Positions 1 through 5,126 of a DNA stretch of 5,132 bases are shown in pieces. Positions within the stretch are counted from its first letter, which is position 1. Every line of letters starts with the position of its first letter. A program made the translations under genes and the position numbers. The notes under the pieces were generated by a model that was not told where the DNA came from, searched no databases, and saw nothing but the letters and a program-made list of their open reading frames with translations. The stretch is from Actinomycetota bacterium (GTDB taxonomy: Bacteria > Actinomycetota > Acidimicrobiia > Acidimicrobiales > Acidimicrobiaceae), in assembly GCA_004366215.1 (NCBI GenBank), contig SIRY01000200.1, positions 1-5,132 on the forward strand. The letters run 5' to 3'.

Positions 1-225
1 GAGCGTATCCCAGGGTGGCAAGAGCGCGACCGTCGCCGTCGGCAACCACAGCGCGAGGTCGTTCGCGATCGCCTCGGCCTCGCGCTCACCCTCTGCGATG
101 ACGAGGCAGCGCACGGGCTCGAGCGCGTGCCACGCGACCGCGACCCCGGCAGCGCTCGAGGCGACAGAGCCAGCGTGTTCGCTCGCTCGACGAGCCGCCA
201 ACCCAAGGACCGTCTCAGGCGCCAC
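1..225 (-). CDS. mfd: Transcription-repair coupling factor Mfd, N-terminal part (cut by window edge)
   Basis: Mfd is the large DNA translocase that removes RNA polymerase stalled at DNA lesions and recruits UvrA. Only the first 75 codons are present, and the frame is open to position 1. The GTG at 225-223 follows an AGGGGG at 238-233 with a 7-nt spacer and overlaps the pth stop by 11 nt, so the two genes are probably translationally coupled. The visible part resembles the UvrB-like domain 1a of Mfd: a hydrophobic strand (CLVIAEGEREAEAIANDL, residues 40-57), then VALLPPWDTL (66-75), the counterpart of the family's LP-W-ETLP segment at about its usual distance from the N-terminus. The helicase motifs and RNAP-interacting domain would lie outside the window. 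Domain 1a is shared with UvrB, so the name rests partly on mfd following pth in the conserved cluster. Confidence 0.78.
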   Translation of the reverse strand, partial: MAPETVLGLAARRASEHAGSVASSAAGVAVAWHALEPVRCLVIAEGEREAEAIANDLALWLPTATVALLPPWDTL

Positions 226-817
226 GCTCGAGCCCCCTCGCGTTCACAGCGGTCATCGCGCGCTGGGCTCCTCGATCGAGGAGCTCCTCGATCGCCGACG
301 CCGCCGTCTCGATCCCACGTCCGAACGCCTCTCGGTCCACCCCTCGCGGCTCGTCGAGCACCCACGCGACGACGTCGCGGCGCTCGAGCGGCCGGCCGAT
401 GCCGACGCGAACGCGCCAGAACTCGAGGCTCTTGAGGTGCGCCCCGACGCTGCGGAGCCCGTTGTGGCCCGCTGACCCGCCCCCGTACTTGAGGCGCACC
501 ACCCCCGGTCCGAGGTCGAGCTCGTCGTGGACCACGATGAGCTGGTCGGCGGGCGCGATGCCGTACGCTCGCACGAGCGCTGCGACCGCCACGCCGGAGT
601 CGTTCATGAAGGTCTGCGGCAGCGCGAAGATGACCGGGGTGCGAGCCAGGTTCCCCCGACCCACGAGCGCGCGGTGCGCGGGCGTCAGCACCACCCCGCA
701 GCGCCGCGCGAGGGAGGTCACGACGAGCGCACCAGCGTTGTGGCGCGTCGCCCGGTACCGAGCGCCGGGGTTGCCAAGACCTACGACGAGCGCCGGCGAG
801 CGAAGCTCCGGAGGCGT
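215..817 (-). CDS. pth: Peptidyl-tRNA hydrolase, apparent ACG start
   Basis: Pth cleaves the ester bond of peptidyl-tRNAs that drop off the ribosome, freeing tRNA in the cytoplasm; it is normally essential. Counting from the ACG at 817-815 the protein has 200 residues, the usual family length. Visible motifs are GLGNPG (13-18), Y21, TRHN (24-27) with catalytic His26, FMN with Asn72, HDELD with Asp98, and GHNG with Asn119. These match E. coli Asn10, His20, Asn68, Asp93 and Asn114. The frame upstream of GLGNPG contains no ATG, GTG or TTG back to the in-frame TGA. The first conventional start, GTG at 721-719, lies after His26 and would give an inactive 168-residue protein. ACG at 817 follows AGGAGG (829-824) by 6 nt and the rplY stop by 1 nt, so I place the start there. 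It could instead be an ATG changed by mutation or sequencing error. The product assignment is secure; the start is not. Confidence 0.9.
   Translation of the reverse strand, partial: TPPELRSPALVVGLGNPGARYRATRHNAGALVVTSLARRCGVVLTPAHRALVGRGNLARTPVIFALPQTFMNDSGVAVAALVRAYGIAPADQLIVVHDELDLGPGVVRLKYGGGSAGHNGLRSVGAHLKSLEFWRVRVGIGRPLERRDVVAWVLDEPRGVDREAFGRGIETAASAIEELLDRGAQRAMTAVNARGLERGA
273..294. repeat. 22-bp perfect palindrome inside the 3' end of pth
   Basis: Positions 273-294 read the same on both strands (CGATCGAGGAG followed by its reverse complement). An 18-bp perfect palindrome at 267-284 overlaps it, because a 12-bp unit GCTCCTCGATCG occurs twice, at 267-278 and 283-294. In the transcript each could fold into a hairpin (for the 22-mer, about 9 bp with an AGCT loop), and the two folds exclude each other. 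The segment codes for the helix AIEELLDRG of Pth, and the symmetry partly reflects alternating GAG/CTC/GAT codons. It lies about 48 nt before the mfd GTG. No T-run follows, so it does not look like an intrinsic terminator. Confidence 0.6.
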
Positions 818-818
818 C

Positions 819-1337
819 CTAGCCCTCCTGCGCCACAGCGACGACCGTGTCGGGCTCCTCCGAGAGCGTCACGCCCTGAGGCAGGGGTACCGACCCGGCA
901 CGCAACTCGCCTCCCGCGAGGAGTCCGGCGTCGAGCTCGATCGAGTCGGGCAGCTCGGTCGGCACACCCCGCACGCGGAGCGCCCCGACGAGGAGCCGCA
1001 CCCCCTCACCCGCCACGAGCGGCACCTGGACTTCAAGACGCTCAGACTGCGACACCGCGAGGAAGTCGAGGTGGACGATGTCACGCCGCACCGGGTGCCG
1101 AGCGACCGCCTGGAGCTTGACCTGGTGACGCTCGCCGTCGAGTTCGAGCTCGAGGAGCTGTCCCACGACGGCGTGCTGCCCGAGCGCCGTCAAGAACGCG
1201 TGACGATCGACAGCGATCGCCTGGGGCGAGCCGACACCAGCGCCGTAGACGACGCCCGGGACCACCCCCGAGCGCCGCAGGCGTCGAGCTGCGCTCGAGC
1301 CACGAACTTCTCGCCGTTCCGCGACGACCTTGACCAT
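819..1337 (-). CDS. rplY: 50S ribosomal protein L25, CTC/TL5 type
   Basis: L25 binds 5S rRNA in the central protuberance of the large subunit. This is the long general-stress (CTC/TL5) form of 172 residues, not the short E. coli type of about 95. The N-terminal 5S-binding domain (about 1-92) carries the SSAARRLRRSGVVPGVVYG segment (14-32) and HPVRRDIVHLDF (81-92), both typical. The C-terminal TL5 beta domain (about 93-172) begins VQVPLVAGEGV (103-113) and contains the usual LPDSIELD (129-136). It ends at QEG without the long charged tail many actinobacterial homologues have. ATG at 1337-1335 is preceded by a purine run, GAGGAGGAAGGG (1356-1345). The gene lies 79 nt after prs and 1 nt before the presumed pth start, so it shares an operon with pth. 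Confidence 0.93.
   Translation of the reverse strand: MVKVVAERREVRGSSAARRLRRSGVVPGVVYGAGVGSPQAIAVDRHAFLTALGQHAVVGQLLELELDGERHQVKLQAVARHPVRRDIVHLDFLAVSQSERLEVQVPLVAGEGVRLLVGALRVRGVPTELPDSIELDAGLLAGGELRAGSVPLPQGVTLSEEPDTVVAVAQEG
824..829 (-). promoter_or_regulatory. Perfect Shine-Dalgarno AGGAGG for pth, inside the end of rplY
   Basis: AGGAGG lies in the last codons of rplY, just before its TAG stop. The spacer to the ACG at 817-815 is 6 nt, within the normal range for bacterial initiation. This site is the main reason for placing the pth start at ACG. A ribosome finishing rplY would stop almost on top of it, so termination-reinitiation coupling is likely. The other unusual in-frame candidate, a CTG at 838-836, lies upstream of this site and so cannot use it. 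Confidence 0.7.
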
Positions 1338-1378
1338 GGCGACGCCCTTCCTCCTCGTCGAGTCTGCTGCGCGCGACG

Positions 1379-1406
1379 GGCCAGCCTAGCCGAGGTAGGG
1401 GTGGCC
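1379..1406 (-). other. Imperfect inverted repeat in the prs-rplY gap
   Basis: Reading the minus strand, GGCCA (1406-1402) pairs with TGGCC (1383-1379). Inside these, after a 2/1-nt internal loop, CCTA pairs with TAGG, closing a 7-nt loop: 9 base pairs over 28 nt. It occupies the middle of the 79-nt gap, ending about 40 nt before the rplY ATG. No T-tract follows, so a rho-independent terminator is unlikely. It could be an RNA processing site or a leader structure for rplY. A TAGGCT (1388-1383), compatible with a TANNNT -10 box, overlaps the 3' arm, but no -35 match stands in front of it. Function is unproven. Confidence 0.35.
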
Positions 1407-1416
1407 TACGGCACCG

Positions 1417-2388
1417 CTAGGAGAGGTTCTCACCCTGGAAGAGCTCCGAGACTGAGCCGTCTTCGAAGACCGCCGCGATCGCGTCTGCGATCACCTTCGC
1501 GATGGAGACGACCTCGAGCTTAGGGATCTGACGCTCAGGTGGGATCGGCAGCGTGTTCGTCACGACGACTCGCGTGATCGGCGCCTCCGTCAGGCGCTTC
1601 GCTGCCGGACCAGAGAGGACCGCATGCGTCGCCATCACCCAGATCTCACCGGCTCCTCGACGGCGCAGCAGCTCCGCGGCGGCCGTCACGGTACCCGCGG
1701 TGTCGATGAGGTCGTCGACGATCACGCAGTGGCGACCAGCGACGTCACCCACCACTTCGAGCGCGGTGACGACGTTCGCGACGCCCTTGGGTCGACTCTT
1801 GTGCACGAGGGCGAGCCCGGCGCTCAGGCGTTGCGCGAAGCGCTCAGCCACCTTGACTCGACCAGCGTCCGGCGCGACGATCACCGCGTCGCGGGGGGCA
1901 AAGGCACGGAGGTACTCGACGAGCACCTGGCTCGCCGTCAGGTGGTCGACCGGACCGTCGAAGAAGCCCTGAATCTGCCCTGAGTGCAGGTCGACCGCGA
2001 TGATACGGTCCGCCCCCGCAGCGTGCAGCATGTCGGCGACCAGCTTCGCCGTGATGGGTTCACGACCAGAGGCCTTGCGATCCTGACGAGAGTAGCCGTA
2101 GTACGGACACACCGCCGTGATGCGCTTAGCCGAGGCGCGCTTGGCCGCGTCGACCATGATGAGCTGCTCGAAGATCGCGTCGTTGACGGGACCCGCGTGG
2201 CTCTGGAGGATAAAGATGTCCTTGCCCCGCACCGACTGGTCGAAGCGAGAGTAGATCTCGCCGTCAGAGAACTCGCGCAACGTGATCGCCCCGAGCTCGA
2301 CGTCGAGGTGCTCAGCCACCTCGCGCGCTAGCTGAGGGTGAGATCGGCCCGAGAACAGTGCCAGCCGCTTTCTCGGTACGAGCTCCAT
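1417..2388 (-). CDS. prs: Ribose-phosphate pyrophosphokinase (PRPP synthetase)
   Basis: Prs transfers pyrophosphate from ATP to ribose 5-phosphate, making PRPP for purines, pyrimidines, NAD, histidine and tryptophan in the cytoplasm. At 323 residues it is a class I enzyme of normal length. Motifs in order: FSDGE (40-44), YYGYSRQDRK (96-105, ATP-binding region and flexible loop), DLHSGQIQGFF (133-143, with the metal/ATP-binding His), PDAGRVK (173-179), KSRPKG (197-202), and the PRPP-binding loop VDDLIDTAGT (224-233). The ending VSELF (313-317) is also typical. No key residue is missing. The ATG at 2388-2386 follows AGGGG (2399-2395) by 6 nt. It lies 47 nt after the glmU-like stop, matching the conserved glmU-prs pairing that joins UDP-sugar and PRPP supply. 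Confidence 0.97.
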   Translation of the reverse strand: MELVPRKRLALFSGRSHPQLAREVAEHLDVELGAITLREFSDGEIYSRFDQSVRGKDIFILQSHAGPVNDAIFEQLIMVDAAKRASAKRITAVCPYYGYSRQDRKASGREPITAKLVADMLHAAGADRIIAVDLHSGQIQGFFDGPVDHLTASQVLVEYLRAFAPRDAVIVAPDAGRVKVAERFAQRLSAGLALVHKSRPKGVANVVTALEVVGDVAGRHCVIVDDLIDTAGTVTAAAELLRRRGAGEIWVMATHAVLSGPAAKRLTEAPITRVVVTNTLPIPPERQIPKLEVVSIAKVIADAIAAVFEDGSVSELFQGENLS

Positions 2389-2419
2389 ACCTCACCCCTC
2401 GTGGTGTCACGCCCCCTCA

Positions 2420-2425
2420 ATCCTA
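2420..2425 (-). promoter_or_regulatory. Weak candidate -10 box upstream of prs
   Basis: TAGGAT fits the actinobacterial TANNNT -10 pattern and lies 31 nt before the prs ATG, in the 47-nt glmU-prs gap. A TTTACA -35-like hexamer in the end of the glmU-like gene is 22 nt upstream, too far for a standard spacer. It may mark an internal promoter allowing prs and the following genes to be expressed separately from glmU. A six-base match in a GC-rich gap is thin evidence. Confidence 0.2.
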
Positions 2426-2435
2426 GGCGAGCCGC

Positions 2436-3527
2436 TCACGGCAGCCGTGTAAAGGGCGCGATCCGCTCCTTCGCATCGACGACCGCGCCGGGTTCGAGGA
2501 CGCAGAAGGGACCGACCTCCGCTCCCTCGCCGATCGAAGCCCCTTCGGCGTCGACGTGGCGAAGCCGCGCGCCCGCGCCGACGACGGTGTCGACGAGCCG
2601 CGTGCCCATCCCAACGAGGGCGCCTGCTTCCACGGTCGTCGAGCCAAGGAGCGCCACGTGGCCCTCGATCACCGCGCCCGGCGCCACGCGGACTCGAGCC
2701 TCGATCTGCACGGAGCTCGGATGGCTCAGCGTCACGCCCTCGGCGAGCAGCCGGCGGACGATGCGCTCGCGCATCCGCGACTCGACCTCGGCGAGCTGCT
2801 CACGGTCGTTGACGCCGAGCGCCTCTGTCGCGTCTCCGAGGAGCACGGTCCCGACGCGGTAACCCGACTGCGCGAGGAGCTCGATGGAGTCAGTGAGGTA
2901 GTACTCCCGCTGACGGTTCGTAGGCGCGAGCAGACGCAGCGCCGACGGGAGCACCGCGAGGTCGAAGACGTAGACCCCGGTGTTGACCTCTCGCGTGGCT
3001 GCCGCGCGCTCGTCGAGGTCGGTCTGCTCCACGATGCGCGCGACACCTCCGTCGCGACGGCGCACCACTCGACCGTAGCCGTCCGGCTCGTCGAGCTCCA
3101 TGGTGAGCACCGTCGCCGCGTTGCCCTCTGCCGCGTGGAGCTCGAACAGCCGAGTCAGCGTCGCTGTGGTCAGCAGTGGCGTGTCAGCTGGCACGACGAG
3201 CAGCTCCGCGCCGCTCGCGCCAACCCCGGGCAGCAGGTCGGGAAGCCTCGTCAGGCCCACTCGAACCGCATCACCCGTCCCGCGCTGGTCGAACTGGTAC
3301 GCGGTGACCACCTCGACCGTGCCGGTCGCGTGGCGGCCGAGCTCTCGCTCCACCGCCTCCGCCTCGTGCCCCACGACGACGACGATCCTCGACACCGCCG
3401 GCACCGCAGCGACCGCAGCGATGACGTGCCCGACCATGCTGACGCCACAGACCTCGACGAGGGGTTTTGGACGGTCCGCACGCATGCGCGTCCCCTTGCC
3501 GGCGGCCAGCACAAGCGCGTAGCGCAT
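2436..3527 (-). CDS. glmU: GlmU-like UDP-GlcNAc pyrophosphorylase lacking the acetyltransferase active site
   Basis: Full-length GlmU acetylates glucosamine-1-phosphate and then couples it to UTP, giving UDP-GlcNAc for peptidoglycan. Here the N-terminal uridylyltransferase domain (about 1-245) looks complete: LAAGKGTRM (7-15), PKPL with Lys21, QRGTGDA (81-87), PADTPL with metal-binding Asp115, GYGRV (150-154), EVNTG (180-184), REYYLTD (207-213) and GVND with Asn240. A left-handed beta-helix of hexapeptides starts near 265 but ends at 363, whereas E. coli GlmU has 456 residues. The E. coli Arg333 position is Glu345 (LEPG instead of LRPG). Everything holding the equivalents of Lys351, His363, Tyr366, Asn377 and Lys392 is absent. 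Only 47 nt separate the stop from prs, so no displaced domain is present. ATG at 3527 has GGAGG 5 nt upstream. A related NTP-transferase/beta-helix protein with another sugar substrate cannot be fully excluded, but cluster position and motifs favour GlmU. Confidence 0.88.
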   Translation of the reverse strand: MRYALVLAAGKGTRMRADRPKPLVEVCGVSMVGHVIAAVAAVPAVSRIVVVVGHEAEAVERELGRHATGTVEVVTAYQFDQRGTGDAVRVGLTRLPDLLPGVGASGAELLVVPADTPLLTTATLTRLFELHAAEGNAATVLTMELDEPDGYGRVVRRRDGGVARIVEQTDLDERAAATREVNTGVYVFDLAVLPSALRLLAPTNRQREYYLTDSIELLAQSGYRVGTVLLGDATEALGVNDREQLAEVESRMRERIVRRLLAEGVTLSHPSSVQIEARVRVAPGAVIEGHVALLGSTTVEAGALVGMGTRLVDTVVGAGARLRHVDAEGASIGEGAEVGPFCVLEPGAVVDAKERIAPFTRLP

Positions 3528-3536
3528 GACGACCTC

Positions 3537-3551
3537 CCTGACGGTGTCAGG
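3537..3551 (-). promoter_or_regulatory. Small hairpin overlapping the glmU ribosome binding site
   Basis: CCTGAC and GTCAGG form a perfect 6-bp stem around an ACC loop. It starts immediately after the TAA of the upstream glycoside hydrolase, and its 3' arm shares AGG with the AGGGAGG (3539-3533) that serves as Shine-Dalgarno for the glmU-like gene. Folding would partly cover that site, while ribosomes arriving at the hydrolase stop would open it. This suggests translational coupling between the two genes. No T-tract follows, so termination is unlikely. The structure is visible in the sequence; the regulatory role is inferred. Confidence 0.45.
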
Positions 3552-5111
3552 TTAGCCCTGCCGCGTCGCGAGCACGTAGGTCGTCACTGAGTCGGGCAGG
3601 TTGAGCACCACCGCCCGGCGCCCGTCGAAGTCGGGGGCCTCGACCGGCGCGAGCGACAGCTCGGGACTCGTCGCGACCGCCACGAGGTCGCGGGTGACGC
3701 TGAGCCCACTTGGCAGGTCGATCTCGAGTGGCAGCGGTGGCGAGCCCTCGGGCGTGAGGTCGATGACGACGAGCACGAGCCGGCCCCGTCGCTCGCCAGC
3801 GAGCACCTCGACGCGCGCGTCCGAGGTGGCCACTGGGACGAGCCCCATGCCGGGTCGGAGGTAACGCGAGAACTGCGCCATGACGTCGTAGCGCTTCGTG
3901 AGGTAGAGCGTGTGGTCACCGTCACGTGCCCCGTTGAGGTCGAAGTAGATGAGCCCGTCGTTGCGCCCGAGTGGGTTGACGTCGCTCGCGCAGCGGGGGT
4001 CCGCGGCCGGACTGCAGCCGAGGTCCGGCGAGAGTGCGAGCCACCAGTCGAACACTGAGGCGTCCTCGACCATGAGGTCTTTGTAGATCGTGCGAGCGAG
4101 CCAAAGGCCAGACGTCATCGTCGGGTCGTACTGGTAGCCAAAGGCAACGCCGTCGTAGCAGCAGATCTCTGTGTCCCAGATCGCGAGCCCTTCTCGCTGG
4201 CCGAGGGCCGCCACGCGGCGCAGCGTCGCGCGCGAGGGGTAGTCGTAGCCGTGCACTGCGAGCGCGGCGAGGGCTCGACGCGCCCCCGGGTAGGCGAGCC
4301 ACCGTGGCGCCTGCGCGAGGAGCTGGGTGGCGTAGGACGACTCGTCAGCGATCACCCGCGCCCACGGCGCCGTGACCGCGAGGTCGCGGGCGAGGTCGAC
4401 GACGAGGGGCCCCCGCTCGCTCACTGGGACCGCCATCCCCTCTTGACGACACGCCGCCTGCGAGCCGACCGGCTCGTTCATCGGCGAGACGTACCGCAGC
4501 TTGACGTGGTAGGTACGCCACAAGCCCGCGACCACCTCGGCGAGCTCGGAGGCGTAGGCGGCGACGTCGGCGGACACGAGCGTGCCCCCACAGCTCTCGT
4601 GGTTGGAGGTAAAAGCCGGCGGAGCCGAGTTGACGAAGCCGACGAGGTCGCGCACTCCCCAACGCGCGGCCTGCAGGAGGAACTCGACACCTGCTCGGTC
4701 GACGTGGAAGTCGAACGTCCCGTTCGCTTGGTAGAAGCTCGCCGGCGCCTTCCAGGGTGTCGTGACGCCGACACCACCCCCACCGATGTTGAAGCGAAAC
4801 TGCGAGAGCGCGAGCCCGTGAGGCGAGTAGAGCAGCCGTCCGACCTCAGCGACCGTCCGCGGACCGAGCGCCGCCACCGGACCTGACCACCAGGCCCCGC
4901 TCGCGCCGATGCCGACGAGCGTGTGCGTCGGGCGTGCGCCGACGGTCGCGACGACGAGTGGTTGACGTGCGAGGGCGGTCGGCGAGGCGGGCACCGACGT
5001 CGCGACGTTGAGCCCTGCTGCGAGGGCGACGCCGCCGGCGACGGCCGTCACGACGGCGACGACCCACCGACCTAGCAGCCGCGCGCTCGACGAGGAGCCG
5101 ACCAGAGGCAT
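3552..5111 (-). CDS. Exported GH30-like (clan GH-A) glycoside hydrolase, endo-beta-1,6-galactanase-like
   Basis: The 519-residue protein begins with an Arg-containing n-region (R11, R15) and a hydrophobic stretch at about 16-36, so it is exported. Cleavage may follow the Ala-rich 41-48 region, or the segment may stay as an anchor. The catalytic domain shows GIGASGAWWSG (67-77), FRFNIGGGG (105-113), NSAPPAF (161-167), SPMNEP (209-214), RQEGM (222-226), HGYDY (287-291) and WDTE (312-315). In the GH30 pattern, Glu213 would be the acid/base and Glu315 the nucleophile, 102 residues apart as usual for clan GH-A. Residues from about 425 are beta-rich, fitting the GH30 side domain. Six cysteines (174, 221, 317, 318, 366, 374) suggest disulfides. 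NIGGG, the NS-PP segment and QEG resemble endo-beta-1,6-galactanases, but the true substrate is unknown. The stop lies 24 nt before the glmU-like gene, so co-transcription is likely. ATG 5111 lacks a clear Shine-Dalgarno. Confidence 0.8.
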   Translation of the reverse strand: MPLVGSSSSARLLGRWVVAVVTAVAGGVALAAGLNVATSVPASPTALARQPLVVATVGARPTHTLVGIGASGAWWSGPVAALGPRTVAEVGRLLYSPHGLALSQFRFNIGGGGVGVTTPWKAPASFYQANGTFDFHVDRAGVEFLLQAARWGVRDLVGFVNSAPPAFTSNHESCGGTLVSADVAAYASELAEVVAGLWRTYHVKLRYVSPMNEPVGSQAACRQEGMAVPVSERGPLVVDLARDLAVTAPWARVIADESSYATQLLAQAPRWLAYPGARRALAALAVHGYDYPSRATLRRVAALGQREGLAIWDTEICCYDGVAFGYQYDPTMTSGLWLARTIYKDLMVEDASVFDWWLALSPDLGCSPAADPRCASDVNPLGRNDGLIYFDLNGARDGDHTLYLTKRYDVMAQFSRYLRPGMGLVPVATSDARVEVLAGERRGRLVLVVIDLTPEGSPPLPLEIDLPSGLSVTRDLVAVATSPELSLAPVEAPDFDGRRAVVLNLPDSVTTYVLATRQG

Positions 5112-5120
5112 CGCCGCGTC

Positions 5121-5126
5121 ACGCTA
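5121..5126 (-). promoter_or_regulatory. Candidate -10 box close to the hydrolase start (leaderless-type)
   Basis: TAGCGT matches the TANNNT -10 pattern and ends 9 nt before the ATG at 5111. Transcription normally begins 6-9 nt after such a box, so the message would start at or very near the ATG, giving a leaderless or near-leaderless transcript. This fits the lack of a Shine-Dalgarno before this gene, while every downstream gene has one. The -35 region is outside the window, so the call rests on one hexamer, its spacing, and the missing ribosome site. It would be the promoter at the head of the cluster. Confidence 0.35.

Noticed and set aside
215..721. pth starting at the GTG at 721
   Set aside because: This 168-residue version lacks GLGNPG and catalytic His26, both of which are clearly encoded just upstream in the same frame.
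815..835. L25-Pth fusion by +1 frameshifting at the rplY stop, as in prfB
   Set aside because: AGGAGG does precede the TAG, and pth is in the +1 frame. However, the Shine-Dalgarno overlaps the last sense codon instead of sitting 3 nt before it, and GGC to GCT is not a favourable slip.
399..1523. Long open frame on the plus strand (374 codons) across pth, rplY and prs
   Set aside because: It is antisense to three well-recognised genes. Its translation is Arg/Pro/His-rich low-complexity sequence with no family motif, as expected opposite high-GC codons.
2389..2435. Frameshifted remnant of the GlmU acetyltransferase domain after the stop
   Set aside because: The gap is only 47 nt and contains the prs ribosome site; no frame in it encodes the missing motifs.
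3537..3551. Intrinsic terminator after the glycoside hydrolase
   Set aside because: The stem is only 6 bp, no T-tract follows, and the structure overlaps the ribosome site of the next gene.
2556..3590. Long open frame on the plus strand (344 codons) opposite the glmU-like gene
   Set aside because: It mirrors the glmU coding frame, shows only Arg/His/Asp-rich composition, and has no recognisable domain.
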